From Apostichopus japonicus (lineage: Eukaryota > Echinodermata > Holothuroidea > Aspidochirotida > Stichopodidae): DNA of 64,000 nt. A program made the translations under genes and the position numbers. The notes beneath the pieces were generated by a model. The model was not told where the DNA came from. It did no database searches and saw only the letters and a list, made by a program, of their open reading frames with translations. Shown here in pieces: positions 34,622 to 47,135 of this stretch (position 1 is its first letter; each line of letters starts with the position of its first letter). The stretch spans positions 19,246,577-19,310,576 of the forward strand of contig NC_092582.1 in NCBI RefSeq assembly GCF_037975245.1, written 5' to 3'.

Positions 34622-36500
34622 GATTAGGTCGACAAAGACATGACACCATTATTGCATCAGTTCTACCAACCATCATATTTGGAACATCTCCCGCTGGACA
34701 AACACAAGTCACAAACTCCTTGCCGGCTATGTATCTGTATGTAGGACTATGTATATATGTATGAATCTAGGTTGGATGTATGTATGTGGGCCCTATATAG
34801 TGTGTTTGTGTGTGCGCTCGTGAGGGTGTATGTAAGTATGTATGTTAAGTAAGCAAGCAATAAACTTGTTTCAATACCTTTTTACAAACTAGAACTTATA
34901 ATTTGATTTGCAAGTACAGTTGCTTGATCAGCTTATCTCGTCTTTTAACTTAGGATTGTAAGATTCGAAGTTTTGAAAGATTTAATAAAGCTGAAGCCTT
35001 GCACTTCATTTTTGCCTTAAAAAATCTAAATTGGAGAAAATTGAATCAATTTTTGGTGTAGAATCATAATCAGCTCTAAACGTAAAAGATCATTACAATC
35101 CATAATTTCCCTGTTACAGGCAAGAAGACGCTGTCCTGTTTCCACATAAGGCCAATTATCATACAGTACACATTATCGAAAGCTATAAAGGGTTAAGACG
35201 AAAGAAGAGAGGTTAACATATAAGTAATTAATATCTTAATCTCTTTTCGCTGTGTTCGAGCCTTCGAGGCCTTTGTTTCTGTCATTATTTCTCTACGGAG
35301 TTTAATCGTGATATTATATACTGTTACAAGCATGATGACATGATAGTTTCCCCAAATTTAAACTTGTTATACACTAGGCCTGTAGCAAAACTCCAGGCTT
35401 ATGTGCCTCCAGCTCCCTTGTTGGTGCTACCACCGCTGTGTAGACAACTTTCAAAAAGTTACCGAAACTTAGAAGTACTTAGCCCGATATGACAATAAAT
35501 GGATAGATCCTGTAACTCTAAACGAACTAAATGTGTCGTTGAATAGACTCACCAGCGTTCTCATTAGAAAACCAAAAACCCTTTCAGAAAACTTCCTAAA
35601 CGAAGATATAGTTAGTCAGTAGACGAAGAAGAATAAACATCTAACTACTTTGTATTATAGCTTTAAGCAACTGTTTGGGTTATGCTTGATTGTTTTCTTG
35701 GTGTAATTTGATATTAAAATCCAATTACAATATAGTTTATATAGCACGACTAGTTTTATTTTAGTTTAGATAATACTCAATATACGTTTTGCTTTACAAT
35801 GTATTTGGACATGTCGTTAAATTTTGTCGGTTGCACACATGTTATAACTACCTGTAAAATATGCATTTGCATACATCATGCGAATGGAGTGACAAGTGGT
35901 GAAGTTTGGGGTGAATTGTACCTGTGTATCGTATAAGAAATGGTTCAACAAGTTTTCGCTAAGATCGTGGCTTTCCTGCGCTCTGAAGGCAATTGGGGTC
36001 TATGGTTTTTCGTAAGTTCAAACTAAGATCAAGTATCGCGTAATCGTTGATTCATTGATATATACAATCAAAAGAAAACAAAAGGGGAAATCGTCAGTAA
36101 GATATGTTCGATCAATAGTACATTGTGATTTTTAGTATAACCCGCTAGACCTAGGCCTCTTTATATCCATACGTTAAAATGTTGGCCAAATTGTTAAAAG
36201 CTTCTTTCGGATAAATAAAAGATAGAATATGAATAAACTTGAAAGGAAATTAAGTTATTTCTTCTTTAGTGAGTCAAGTTTGGGCAGCGGGGTATCCTCT
36301 CCATTGCAAGTCCCCTCCCCTTCTCCGATACAACTCTGCGTATGTGTCTGTTCAACAAAATGGCACTTTTAAATACAAGAAATAGAAGAAGAAGTGTCAC
36401 TTGTAATGTATGAATATGGGCACTAATCAGGATTTCCATCAAACAACGGGTACATGTGCCATCTGTGGCTACCCCCTCCCTCATCTGATTCTCGGGGTCG
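34622..36500. other. Non-coding stretch, no gene recognised
   Basis: It may start with the 3' untranslated region of the copy B gene. No poly-A site, domain or mobile element was confidently recognised. Confidence 0.4.
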
Positions 36501-36525
36501 CCTATTCTTCTCATTTGGATCTCAG

Positions 36526-36651
36526 ATAAATACACTTAAGGACACGATGGTTAGTGAAGGAGACTCGAGCAAGAAGGAATATCATGTTGTCGTAGATCAC
36601 CAAATTGGTCCGGGGCTAACAAGAATCTTGAAGGCATTATCATCATCTTAA
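36526..36651 (+). CDS. Candidate terminal exon of an unknown gene
   Basis: After a good acceptor (CATTTGGATCTCAG) the frame reads QINTLKDTMVSEGDSSKK-like sequence and EYHVVVDHQIGPGLTRILKA, then stops at 36649. The composition (charged, with an amphipathic end) looks like protein. The first residue depends on the upstream phase. It could be an alternative last exon of the copy B gene or part of another gene. No family recognised. Confidence 0.3.
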   Translation: MNTLKDTMVSEGDSSKKEYHVVVDHQIGPGLTRILKALSSS

Positions 36652-38390
36652 ATACCTTTTGCCAGAGCCTAGTAAGCCGATTTAAGTCAAATATATTTTG
36701 TGTGACACTGTCAAATGGATAAACCGGGACAGAAAGCAATGAAAAACAATATTTTGATTGATCTGCAGTGTATATTTTTTAACAACAAAGACGTGACTAG
36801 TGCATACATTGACATAGTTTTGTCAAGATTGACATAGTGTTCTCAAGCTGCACTATCATGCAACAACGACAAACAGCAAGATATATTCATGTTAATATTA
36901 GGTTTATAGTAGGATCTGATTTACAATGCAGTTTGTTTATTAGCCTACGGAAGTTGTTGATATAAACAATGCTCTGGTGTATTAAAGCGTGAAACACTTC
37001 GTATCTAGACATTGTCAAAACTCCTGTTTAGACCCAGGGACGTCGCTAGAGGGGGGTAGGGGGGTGTCTCACCCCCAATCTTAGTAAAAATGACGATAGT
37101 TGGAAAATTTGAGTCGGAATTTCCGACTGTCGGAATTTCCGACTGTCGCCAGCTTCAATTCGGAATTTCCGACTGTCGCACTCTAATATTTCTGACTGTC
37201 GCACTCTAATTTTCATATGTTCTTGTAATTTGTGAGTGACATAAAATTTTCGATCAAAATTGACCTTTAATCAGTCATATTTTCCACGTTTTCCTCGTCA
37301 CATTGAGAAATTGTATCTCGCGATCCTTATACTCCACCATACAAAACTTCGTATGATTTTGAATACTCTAAAAAAAATACAACGTTCGCCAGCTTCAATT
37401 CGGATAATTTATGTATTAATTTTTGCTATTGGGTGGGTCGACCCTGTTCGCTAGCTTCAAGTTAGTTCAGGATATACCAGGGACTTAGCCATTGGGAGTG
37501 ACTGCTCCCCCCTTTCAGTGTCGAAAAAATGCTTAAAAACTTGTTTTTTTTTAGCATGGTATTTTGTCAGTGCTCTTTTGATCTTGAATACTCGCCAGCT
37601 CCGTTAACTCGATTATAATCGTAATAACATTCAGGCCTACTGATTCAACTACTTACTTAGTTTGGCAGATGCAATTAGCTAAATTAAGCCTATAGCCTAT
37701 TTCAAACCTACAGTTGGCCACTGCGTAATAAAAAAAATATTGTCTACCTAACCTCACTCGATGAAATGCCACGAACCGTATGCACACCGACGACGACAAC
37801 GTTCGTTCTCATCCTTTCTATGATTCTTCCTAAGTTGTTGCACGAACAGCATGGTATGAAGCTAAGCTAGCAATCGTACGTGATACGCACTTCCTATATA
37901 TAATTATTACACTGCTAATACGATAACGATATTTTTTTAGGCCACTGCACATCTGGCTGTATTACAAAATATGAAAGCTAAAACCTGACTAGACCAGCTG
38001 ATTGCTACACGATTTTAACACGGAATAGCATGAAAAGTATGTTATTAAGGATCCATTACAATTTATCAAGTTAAATCATGTTCCTTGTTTTGATTCCCCA
38101 GATAAACAGTAGGCCTAGTAGGTGTTTACAAATTAATAATTACATTAGTTTTGGATTCTAACAACAACGAAATATTCACAACTGAGACACATTTCACACC
38201 AGTATTAATTCACATGAGAAAATTAAAATGTTCTTCCCTTCATCATTTGAATTTGAAATTTCATTAGCCAAGGTTGTGAACTTCATTCTTATGGTATTTT
38301 AGTACTTGTAGAACATAGTTTGCTGCCATTAAGCTATAACATTATAGCAAATTAAAGAGTATTTTTACTTTAATCGCTCAACCTGGTTTG
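36652..38390. other. Non-coding stretch; transposon-like debris near 37030-37500
   Basis: At 37033 'cagggacgtcgctagagg' with G-runs resembles a hAT-type end, and 37095-37200 holds a short repeat of 'cggaatttccgactgtcg'. No matching right end was found. Confidence 0.4.
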
Positions 38391-38415
38391 GGGTTTAAGA
38401 TAAGTTTTACGACAG

Positions 38416-38596
38416 GTTTAAAGATTCTCATGTCCCTGAGCTATCGATCGGTTTCATACATAGATGGGTGCATGGTCCATCACGGAGGTCTTGTTGTAGA
38501 CCTTTATGAGAATCTGCCATGTCATCGTTCGCTTCCGCCCGCTGCGCCGCCCGGCCCAATCAATATTCGCGGAACGATGCAATGGTCATCAAAGTA
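38416..38596 (+). other. Possible exon in a short GC-richer island
   Basis: The frame reads SYIDGCMVHHGGLVVDLYEN and continues into a proline-rich stretch (PPAAPPGPINIRG). The GC content rises sharply at 38515-38580. A donor-like GTAAAG follows at 38595. No family recognised, and no upstream partner exon is seen. Confidence 0.2.
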
Positions 38597-38818
38597 AAGG
38601 TTTTTCTTGGAAAGTAATATGATAAGTTTGGCTTTGGTGAAATAATGGAAATATAGAAATATGACGTCGGTTATAGTATACCAGTTTAGTAAACGGCACG
38701 GTAAAGAAGAAGCAACAACACTTCGGGACATACAAAAACATATAGCTCATTGTAGCAGAGTAGAATACCGTATTTTATTTTGTCTCTCATGCAGATCATT
38801 TAGAATCACACTATCTAT

Positions 38819-39292
<474 letters not shown>

Positions 39293-39903
39293 ACCGTATT
39301 TTAGTTAAGTCGAGTTTCTTATATAAAACCAGGGTTAAACAAAATCATGCAGTCCCGTTGGCTAAGTTAATAGTTTTTAGCTTGCTGTTCGCAGTCACTC
39401 CTGTTACTTGAAAACACCATTGGAAAGGCTCCCTTTCTGCCAGCAAACCGATCGGTGTACAGACGGTATGTGACGTCAATGATATCAACAAATTAACACA
39501 GATATTGGAACTGAGACGAAAATATACTAAAGGTTAGTTGGTTAACTTTTGAGTCTCAATTCAAATTGGCAATTTCTCATAAGACCAAGTTGACAGCATG
39601 GAGAAAATATATCTAATAAAACCAAACACAGACACATCCTCACATACTCACACTCATTTAACTTTTTTACCTCACTTAAACCGTGTAATTCCACCCCATG
39701 TGATAGTGCCACCCTATGGTTCCCCCCACACCTCATCCAAATCAGACCAACCCACCCAGTGTTTAACCCAAGGGGTGTGAGTTGTGCAGAAATGCTAGTT
39801 TTTATTTCAATTATTTATTTTCAGTATAAATATTTATAAACAGGACATCAAAAGTGAGTACGTAATAAGAAAATATTATTTTAAAATGTAAGTGTACAAA
39901 AAC

Positions 39904-40009
<106 letters not shown>

Positions 40010-40067
40010 CAAGGAAGGATCAGGACTGCAAGAAGAGTGCTCTATGCTATAAAAGCAGAGCCTAAAC

Positions 40068-40539
40068 ATATAAGTAAGTGCCTTGGTAAGTACAGCTGTT
40101 ACTCGGAGTTTCACGCCCTTAGGGTGGCGATCGTCAGACAACTGAACAAATACTCTCTGCGCGGATATATTCTATGGGGAACACGAACCCTATTTCTTAC
40201 GTGCACGGTTCATTGGTTTGAGCCTATTGTGGCGACACTTGGAGATGAATTCAGATCTCTTATTGAGTAAATGCGGGTTTTTGGACAGGAGGATACAAAG
40301 CTTTTCAACAATACAGAGGTTACATTGACCGGATCTACGCATGCTGGTATTGGAATGCTTAAGTACGCTCCACTCAATAACGAAGGGGGCACCCTTACGC
40401 TTCAGGTCCCATATATGTTTGGAAAGCTCTGTTTCTTTCTCGTAACGCTCATGTCGGAATGACTTACTGTGGTTACTGTACCTTTGCTTAAAGGGGCCAC
40501 TCGATAGCCCTATGTATGATTTGGTGTCATCACCAGTAG
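40068..40539 (-). repeat. Left pseudo-LTR (inverted copy)
   Basis: Reverse complement of 41973-42444, very nearly identical by eye. Position x here corresponds to 82512 minus x on the right. The near identity implies a recent origin. Confidence 0.9.
40093..40144 (-). ncRNA. Hammerhead ribozyme motif in the left pseudo-LTR
   Basis: Mirror image of the motif at 42368-42419, on the minus strand, with the same pairing elements. Confidence 0.6.
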
Positions 40540-41909
40540 AGATGATTTGGTGTCATGACCCAAATGCATACAACAAGATCCTCAGCGAAAATATAACGAC
40601 AAAGTACAAACACGCAGACCCCGGTACTCCGGACAGCATATCCACTGAGTTTATCAAAATATCTAATGAGCTGGATATCTCTGACAGAATCGGCAAGTCG
40701 GTTGAAACCCCTGCATACATCACACTGAAAGACCACAAAGATGACTTCACCAGCCGCCCAACCTGCAGACTGATTAACCCATCAAAAAGCGAGATGGGCA
40801 GAGTGAGTAAGCACATGCCAGACCGCATTAACACCAGCCTAAGGAAACGACTACAGGTCAACCAATGGCGCAGCACCCCTGCTGTTTTGGAATGGTTCTC
40901 AGCTCTGAAGGATAAAGCGCACCTTACATTCATGATCTTCGACATTGTTGACTTTCATCCTTCCATCACCAAAGAGCTACTCAGCAAATCACTAACATGG
41001 GTCCGCCAGTATACCCCTATCCAGGACACCGTTTATGCCACCATCATGCACGCCAGAAAATCCCTCTTATACGATCTTGAGGGACGCCCTTGGGTAAAAA
41101 AGGCCACCACAGATGCCTTTGACGTCACCATGGGCGGTTACGACGGAGCCGAAGTCTGTGAGCTGGTGGGCTTGTACATCCTTCATAAGTTAGGTGATCT
41201 CATCGACTCGCACGATATTGGCCTCTACAGAGATGATGGTCTTGATGTACTCAGGAACCACTCGGGCAGCCAAGCGGATAGAATGCGGAAACGTATCGTA
41301 GCAGCCTTTCATACCTTCGGTCTAAAGATAACCACCCAAGCCAACATTAAGACCGTCAACTACCTCGACGCTACACTGGACCTACGCACCGGAACACATC
41401 GCCCATTCCGTAAGCCTAATGACCAACCCACATATGTTCACTGCCTCTACAACCACCCCCCGGAAGTCACCAAGCGTATTCCAGAGAGAATCGGCAACAG
41501 GATCTCCACTCTTTCATCTAACGAAGAGATCTTTGACAACGCTGCCCCCATATACAACGATGCGTTCCGAGATAGCGGCTACACCGACCACCTAGTATAC
41601 AACAACAGTACGGAGAGCAGCAAGAAGCAACCCAGAAAGAAACCCCGTACCAGGAACATAATATGGTTTAACCCACCTTATAGCCGTAATGTCAAATCTA
41701 ATGTGGGGAAATTGTTTTTCAGACTACTCGCCAAGCACTTCCCGAAAGGAAACAAGCTCCACAAAATTTTCAACAAAAACAACGTGAAATTGAGTTACAG
41801 TTGTATGGGCAATATGCGATCAATCATCAACAGCCATAATAACCGGCTTTTATCACAAAATGAGCTTAGACCGCAGCTGGCTCAACGCATATGCAATTGT
41901 ATAGAGTAA
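40540..41909 (+). CDS. Penelope-like reverse transcriptase (5'-truncated)
   Basis: It copies the element's RNA into DNA at the nicked target. Recognisable blocks: ITLKDHKDDFTSRPTCRLIN, then FMIFDIVDFHPSI (motif A, catalytic Asp), GGYDGAEVCELVGLY (motif B region), IGLYRDDGLDVL (motif C, the YxDD box), and a C-terminal part with NIIWFNPPYSRNVKSNVG, typical of the group. The open frame begins at 40512, but its first nine codons come from the inverted repeat, so the native N-terminus is missing. It ends with LRPQLAQRICNC just before the endonuclease; a one-base shift near 41897-41910 separates the two parts of what is normally one protein. Catalytic residues are present. Confidence 0.85.
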
Positions 41910-42322
41910 AACTTAATTGCCCCCTCAACGGGAATTGCTTGGTGAGCAGTGTAATATATAGGGCCGATGTTACTACTGGTGATGACACCAAATCATACAT
42001 AGGGCTATCGAGTGGCCCCTTTAAGCAAAGGTACAGTAACCACAGTAAGTCATTCCGACATGAGCGTTACGAGAAAGAAACAGAGCTTTCCAAACATATA
42101 TGGGACCTGAAGCGTAAGGGTGCCCCCTTCGTTATTGAGTGGAGCATACTTAAGCTTTCCAATACCAGCATGCGTAGATCCGGTCAATGTAACCTCTGTA
42201 TTGATGAAAAGCTTTGTATCCTCCTGTCCAAAAACCCGCATTTACTCAATAAGAGATCTGAATTCATCTCCAAGTGTCGCCACAATAGGCTCAAACCAAT
42301 GAACCGTGCACGTAAGAAATAG
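41891..42322 (+). CDS. GIY-YIG endonuclease domain of the Penelope-like element
   Basis: The domain nicks target DNA to prime reverse transcription. It starts with cysteines of a zinc-binding part (NCPLNGNC, with CNC just upstream in the other frame), then VIYRADV ... KSYIGLSSG (the GIY-YIG motif, here VIY and YIG), FKQRYSNHSKSF (catalytic Arg region), ELSKHIWDLKRKG (catalytic Glu region), a CNLC zinc pair and a terminal LLNKRSEFISKCRH. The order matches endonucleases of Penelope-like elements. A one-base shift breaks fusion with the upstream polymerase. Confidence 0.85.
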   Translation: MQLYRVKLNCPLNGNCLVSSVIYRADVTTGDDTKSYIGLSSGPFKQRYSNHSKSFRHERYEKETELSKHIWDLKRKGAPFVIEWSILKLSNTSMRRSGQCNLCIDEKLCILLSKNPHLLNKRSEFISKCRHNRLKPMNRARKK

Positions 42323-42437
42323 GGTTCGTGTTCCCCATAGAATATATCCGCGCAGAGAGTATTTGTTCAGTTGTCTGACGATCGCCACCCTAAGGGCGTG
42401 AAACTCCGAGTAACAGCTGTACTTACCAAGGCACTTA

Positions 42438-42444
<7 letters not shown>
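41973..42444 (+). repeat. Right pseudo-LTR
   Basis: Contains codons of the GIY-YIG domain from about TTGDDTKSYIG onward, the stop, and a 3' tail with the ribozyme motif. Confidence 0.9.
42368..42419 (+). ncRNA. Type I hammerhead ribozyme motif with minimal helix III
   Basis: Helix I CAGTTGT (42368-42374) pairs fully with ACAGCTG (42413-42419, one G-U). The core CTGACGA (42375-42381) is followed by helix II CGCC/GGCG, then GAAA (42400-42403), C404-G410 and the cleavage triplet GTA (42410-42412). Hammerheads with a very short helix III are known from Penelope-like elements. The pair next to the core in helix II is U-U rather than G-C, a weak point. Confidence 0.65.

Positions 42445-42485
<41 letters not shown>
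42438..42485. repeat. (TA)n microsatellite right of the Penelope-like element
   Basis: TA run beginning at the outer end of the right pseudo-LTR. Confidence 0.95.
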
Positions 42486-42489
<4 letters not shown>

Positions 42490-43089
42490 TTTACAGAACT
42501 TACAAGTGCAGCTGTCTACAATAAATTATCCAGATTAACATTTTGTAAATAAATAGCAGCACGATAAATAAAGCTATTTCTATACACATTATTTCTGAAT
42601 TTTGGTGCTATTGCTTTGCTTTTCAAGTTATACCTATAATAGTTTCTCAAAATAGAGAGTTAAGTTCGGTATGCAAAGAATGTCTGTCATTTCTCTGCAT
42701 GCAATTTACACTTCGAATGAACTCATTTTTTGCAGAATTGTTTACAGTACTCATAAGAAAGTTAAAATATATAATAAAAGTTCTAGAACAATACTTTAAA
42801 AAGTCATAAATCTCTTATTATCTTTTATTAGAAAAAAAGTGAAATCAAGCAGGAACAGCAGGTATTAGGTGCGGTAAGATATTGGCAGTAAAAACTCTTT
42901 TCCTTACATCAACATGAAAATATGGAACTACGGTAGAGTTGAGACTACGAAGTACACCCGTTGCATTCTGCTTATATGACCAGTGAAACTCAGTTAACAA
43001 TCAATAAAAACAACTAAATATTCTGTATGATGAGTGCGTTCTACTTCCGCATCTTTAATTGAGATTTTAGTTAACTTACATGATTCGAG

Positions 43090-45690
43090 ATCTTCATGTT
43101 TAATATTTATATTCTCAAAACCAATTCCTTAGATTTCTTTGGATTGAGTCTTAGATTCTTCCTATCACACAGATCTACAATATTTGATAAAGCAGTTTTA
43201 TAACTTGCTTGGTCAGCCTGATGCGTTCGCTTTGATACATTGCACACTATAGCAGTGTCATCAGCATATTTCACCACAGGGCATTTAGAAGTAGATCATA
43301 TTTCGTCAGTATATACTGTGAACAGTAGAGAAGACAGAGGACAACCTTGAGGGACTCCAACATTTATTTTCGATTTTTCCGTCAGACCTTCAGAATATTT
43401 TAGTTGTCTAGACCAGTCATTATTTCTAAAATTTGATATCCAATGTAACAGCCATGGCTCTTCAACGAACACTTGCATGTCCTGGATTAAACAATTTGGA
43501 AGAACCGTGTTAAAAGCACTGTAAAATCCTATAAATAAGACCTTAGATATATACTAGTATCTTCGCTCTTTAATCCTGTGACAATATTGTTAATAAGTGT
43601 TAAAGCAGCATCGGTACATGAAAACCCCTTCCTATAAGCAAATTGATTGATATCTCCATATTAATCAAAAGCTTGGGATATTTGAGGCACGATCAATTTC
43701 TGCATACAATTAAAACTTATACTGGTAAGATCAATTGGTCTAAAATCATTTACCGATCGTGAGGTTGACACTTTGGGTATAAAGGCTGTTATGGCATTTT
43801 TCCATATAGCCGGTACATTGTGCTGTACATTCATTGAAAATAGTTGTAAGAATAAAGTTCATCCGCACAAAATGTATATACCCACCAAGCTGTATTAGCA
43901 GAGCCACCAGCTATAGTATTCTTTAGAGACTTAATGCAATTTGTAACGTTCTTTCCTTCAAATTAAAGTTGTCATTATTCGTACGTTCAGGCAAAAACAA
44001 GGGTACATCTAAGCATATGGAATCATTGAAACGTCCGAAAAAGCATTTATATAGTTCATTTGCCATTTCTCTGCTTACAGTTTGTTTTTCATCATTGTCC
44101 GGTATAAGATTCTAAGTAGGTCCCACAGAGATTTAGAGTCAGCAGTTACTTCCTGAAAAACAGTGGTTCTATTCTGATGTACGCGTCTGTTGATATCTCT
44201 CTGTATTCTATTTACCTCTATCGCATGTCGCTTTTCCTTCTCCAATCGTTGATGTCAGCATCAGCTGTAATCCGTTTTCTGGGGGTTACTAATGGGGTTG
44301 CCTTCTTTGGAACACACACGTCGCTCACAAAGCTAATATAACATGAAGATACCACTTCAGTAAGTTCATCTATATTATTGGAGCTTTCTCTAAAAACTTT
44401 CCAATCAGTGGTATCTAACGCGTCTCGTAAAATATCAATGTTGTCCTTTGATAAATCAGCTTTTAATTTCTTCTTCTTTGGTTGAATTTCCCTATGCTCT
44501 TCGGTAAACATTGGTAAAATGTGTAGCATATATGAACAGTGGTATCCACTTTGTGGTATCCACAATTTATATGAACAGTGGTATCCACTTTGTGGTATCC
44601 ACAATTTATATGAACAGTGGTATCCACTATTATATTTATATAATAGTGGATAAATCAGCTTTCAATCTCTTCTTCCTTGATTGACTTTCCCTATGCTTTT
44701 CAATAACCATAAAATGTTTAATTTATATGAACAGTGGTATTTATATGAACAGTGGTATAGTCGGAGCTTGAGATGGGTGACCCTGGTTTAACTTTGTAAT
44801 ATTCGCCTTTCGCTAACATAGCATCGAGTTTGGAATTTGCTTGAGGATATGTGACAAAATCTACATAATTTCGATAACCCATTGTCTCTAGAAACGGAAT
44901 GGTATCTCTGTTGATATCTCCTACAATGACTATATGGGACCTTGGATTATCCTTTTGAGTTTCTAGAAGTACGTTACGCAGTTCTCTGTCAGCTAGGGTT
45001 AAGTTCGATTACGGTCTAGTATACACGTTTACTATGGTAACATTTGTAAAAACACTTGGCAAGAAGCGAGGACGTATTTTAACCGCAAGCAGCTCGATAT
45101 CTGGCAAGAAAATTGTGGCACCCACTTTCGGAGGAATTGGTGACCAGATCATTAGCTATGTATGTTGTAAGACCCCCACCATTTGCCGAAAATTGACGGT
45201 CATGACGAAACAAGTAATAATCGTCCAGTTGTAGAGCTTCATCGGGCACTATGTGCTGTGGGTCTCATTTTGCCATTCTATTTCATTTCTTTGAATCTTA
45301 GTTTCTGGCAGAGATATAAAACTCAGATTTTGCATATTGGCAATAGTTTGTGTTAGGTGAATGAACTTTCCTTGCAGACTATACATAATAATCCGTGGGG
45401 AAAACTGACAAAAGTAGGCTTAGTATTGTTCACTCGTATCTGTAAGCCTGCCCGCGTACCTCGACTACGTTCAACATTAGAGTGTTTTTTCAGTTTGTTC
45501 GTCACCCGTGAATCAATAGAAAAGTCCGCCATCGATTCTATTATGCTCTTTAGTACATCTGAACTGTATTTAACCCTAGCCATTAAAGTATTGTCTAGGC
45601 TAGTATTGCACTGGACTATGTTAAGTATGAAACCGGCCACGAAGTATAAGATAAAAATACTGCTCACCAGTTTTTTAGGATGATACAAAA
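43090..45690 (-). pseudogene. Degraded LINE with endonuclease and reverse transcriptase parts
   Basis: Reading the minus strand from 45690: an N-terminal segment with RGTRAGLQIRVNN; an exonuclease-III-like endonuclease with many breaks (44760-45360) ending in a PISSSDYTT motif; a linker (44218-44604) with VPKKATPLVTPRKRI; then reverse transcriptase motifs VGVPQGCPLSSLLFTVYTDE (43296-43370) and KYADDTAIV (about 43258-43284), followed by LNPKKSKELV (about 43130-43160). The order matches CR1/Daphne-type LINEs. Stops and frameshifts are frequent, and a tandem repeat (44520-44760) sits between the endonuclease and the linker. Confidence 0.7.
44520..44765. repeat. Short tandem repeat of 'atgaacagtggtatccac'
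   Basis: The motif 'tatatgaacagtggtat' recurs at least five times with variable spacing (about 40-130 bp), plus 'tttgtggtatccacaa' palindromes. It lies inside the LINE relic. Confidence 0.75.
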
Positions 45691-46515
45691 ATACGTGTTT
45701 CCCATCACTAGTCCGTTGTGTTAATATTACTTCAGAAGTAGAACATCAGAAATGGTCTATATTGCACAAAAGATCTGTTAGCGAAGTGCATACGTGTCAG
45801 CTCATATAGAGCGCCACGGGTCATTTATATAGTGGTCGATAGAGTGCAATATCTCATTCCCGTACACCGCATGAAGGGATGAGATTAAAATGACCTTGAA
45901 GTATGTGGGTGTCTCGTGACAGTCCCCCACACCCGGGGTAATAACATGCATCATATTAATCATGTAAGGAGGGTATATCGAGGAGAGCGTTAATGACTTT
46001 AATATGTAGTACGTAGATTCTTTTTTAAGTAGAACATCCATATTCCTTTCTGGGGAGGTCGAAAGTTATTTAAGGTCAACAGAGGTGAAAGTCTGACAAC
46101 ATTGTACAAACGATAACTCCAAAAGCAACAATGAATACATTCATATTGGGAATATGCAAAAATCAGAGTGCGATTTTTACCGTTATTGTACAATCTTTAA
46201 ATACGTGGCAAAAGCGGTGAAATGCATTTTGGGAGCTCCAACCATTACTCAATTTCAGTTCACTGCATCTTGGATATCCTCTGAAAATCCGTTTTAATAC
46301 ATATTCATAAAGCAGTAATCGAATTGCGTCTGGCAAAACTTTGAAGAAAAAAGTTGAATATTCATTAAATATCTGTTTGCGCCGATGTCGGACACACAAT
46401 GTGGATGAAATTCGGAAATTTCTTTACCTCGGCAGGAAAAATACAAACGAAAAGTGAGTACAAACTTTTTATCTTTCGAATTGCACATTTTCCGAACACA
46501 ATGTCCCCTTACTCA
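45691..46515. other. Non-coding stretch with one AGGTCA-type repeat
   Basis: 46040-46110 matches the dispersed repeat family. Otherwise nothing recognised. Confidence 0.5.
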
Positions 46516-46519
46516 AATT

Positions 46520-46930
46520 CCATATCTGGTTTGATATCTGGCTATATCTGGATATATAAAGTTTGATATGGTCATATAAAGCCAGATATATCTTGATCTA
46601 CTTGTAAGCCAGATATGCATATCAAGTTTGATATGACCATATAAAGCCAGATATATCTTGATATAATTGTAAGCCAGATATGCATATAAAGTTTGATATG
46701 GCCATATGAAGCCAGATATATCTGGATATATTTGTAATCCAGTTATCCATAACAAGTTTGATATGGCCAAATAAAGCCAGATATAACTGGATATAGAGAC
46801 AATCCAGATAGGCATATACAGTTTTATCTGGCCATATAAAGCTAGATATAATATAGAGTCAATCCAGATATGCAGATAAAGTTTTATCTAGCCATATATA
46901 GCGAGATATAACTGGATGTACATGTAAGAC
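46520..46930 (+). repeat. Minisatellite, 65-bp unit, about six copies
   Basis: The motif 'gccagatatatcttgatat' begins at 46581, 46646, 46711, 46776 and 46841, exactly 65 bp apart, and again, degraded, at 46901. Open frames across it are repeat artefacts. Confidence 0.92.
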
Positions 46931-46984
46931 TGTGTGCTCTTACATAGTGTATTTTCACAGAGATTTACCATGCCCTACATTTAG

Positions 46985-47135
46985 GGGTACACGTTGTCAG
47001 TCCGACACGTTTTCAGTCCGAAAATAAACTACACGTTTTTAGTCCGAAAAAACGAGTTTTCAGTCCGAAAAAAAAATTACACGTTTTCAGTCCGAAAATG
47101 AAATACACGTTTTCAGTCCAAAAATGAGATAAACG
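46985..47135 (+). repeat. Short tandem repeat of 'cacgttttcagtccgaaaa'
   Basis: Six or seven imperfect copies spaced 17-35 bp. It may be one arm of a foldback-type element, but no inverted partner was found. Confidence 0.8.

Larger units (their letters stand above)
40068..42444 (+). mobile_element. Penelope-like retroelement with inverted terminal repeats
   Basis: A reverse transcriptase and GIY-YIG endonuclease unit is flanked by 472-bp inverted repeats (40068-40539 and 41973-42444) that align without gaps. Inverted or direct 'pseudo-LTRs' are a known feature of Penelope-like elements. The right repeat contains most of the endonuclease gene; the left one is its reverse complement and truncates the 5' end of the reverse transcriptase. 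Both repeats carry a hammerhead ribozyme motif. TA runs lie on both sides, suggesting insertion at or near TA repeats. Confidence 0.85.

Noticed and set aside
45357-45683. A 108-codon plus-strand frame
   Set aside because: It is the antisense shadow of the LINE relic, whose minus strand shows LINE-like sequence.
46520-46930. Regular 65-bp repeats that could suggest a CRISPR array
   Set aside because: The whole unit repeats, with no unique spacers, and the genome is eukaryotic. It is a minisatellite.
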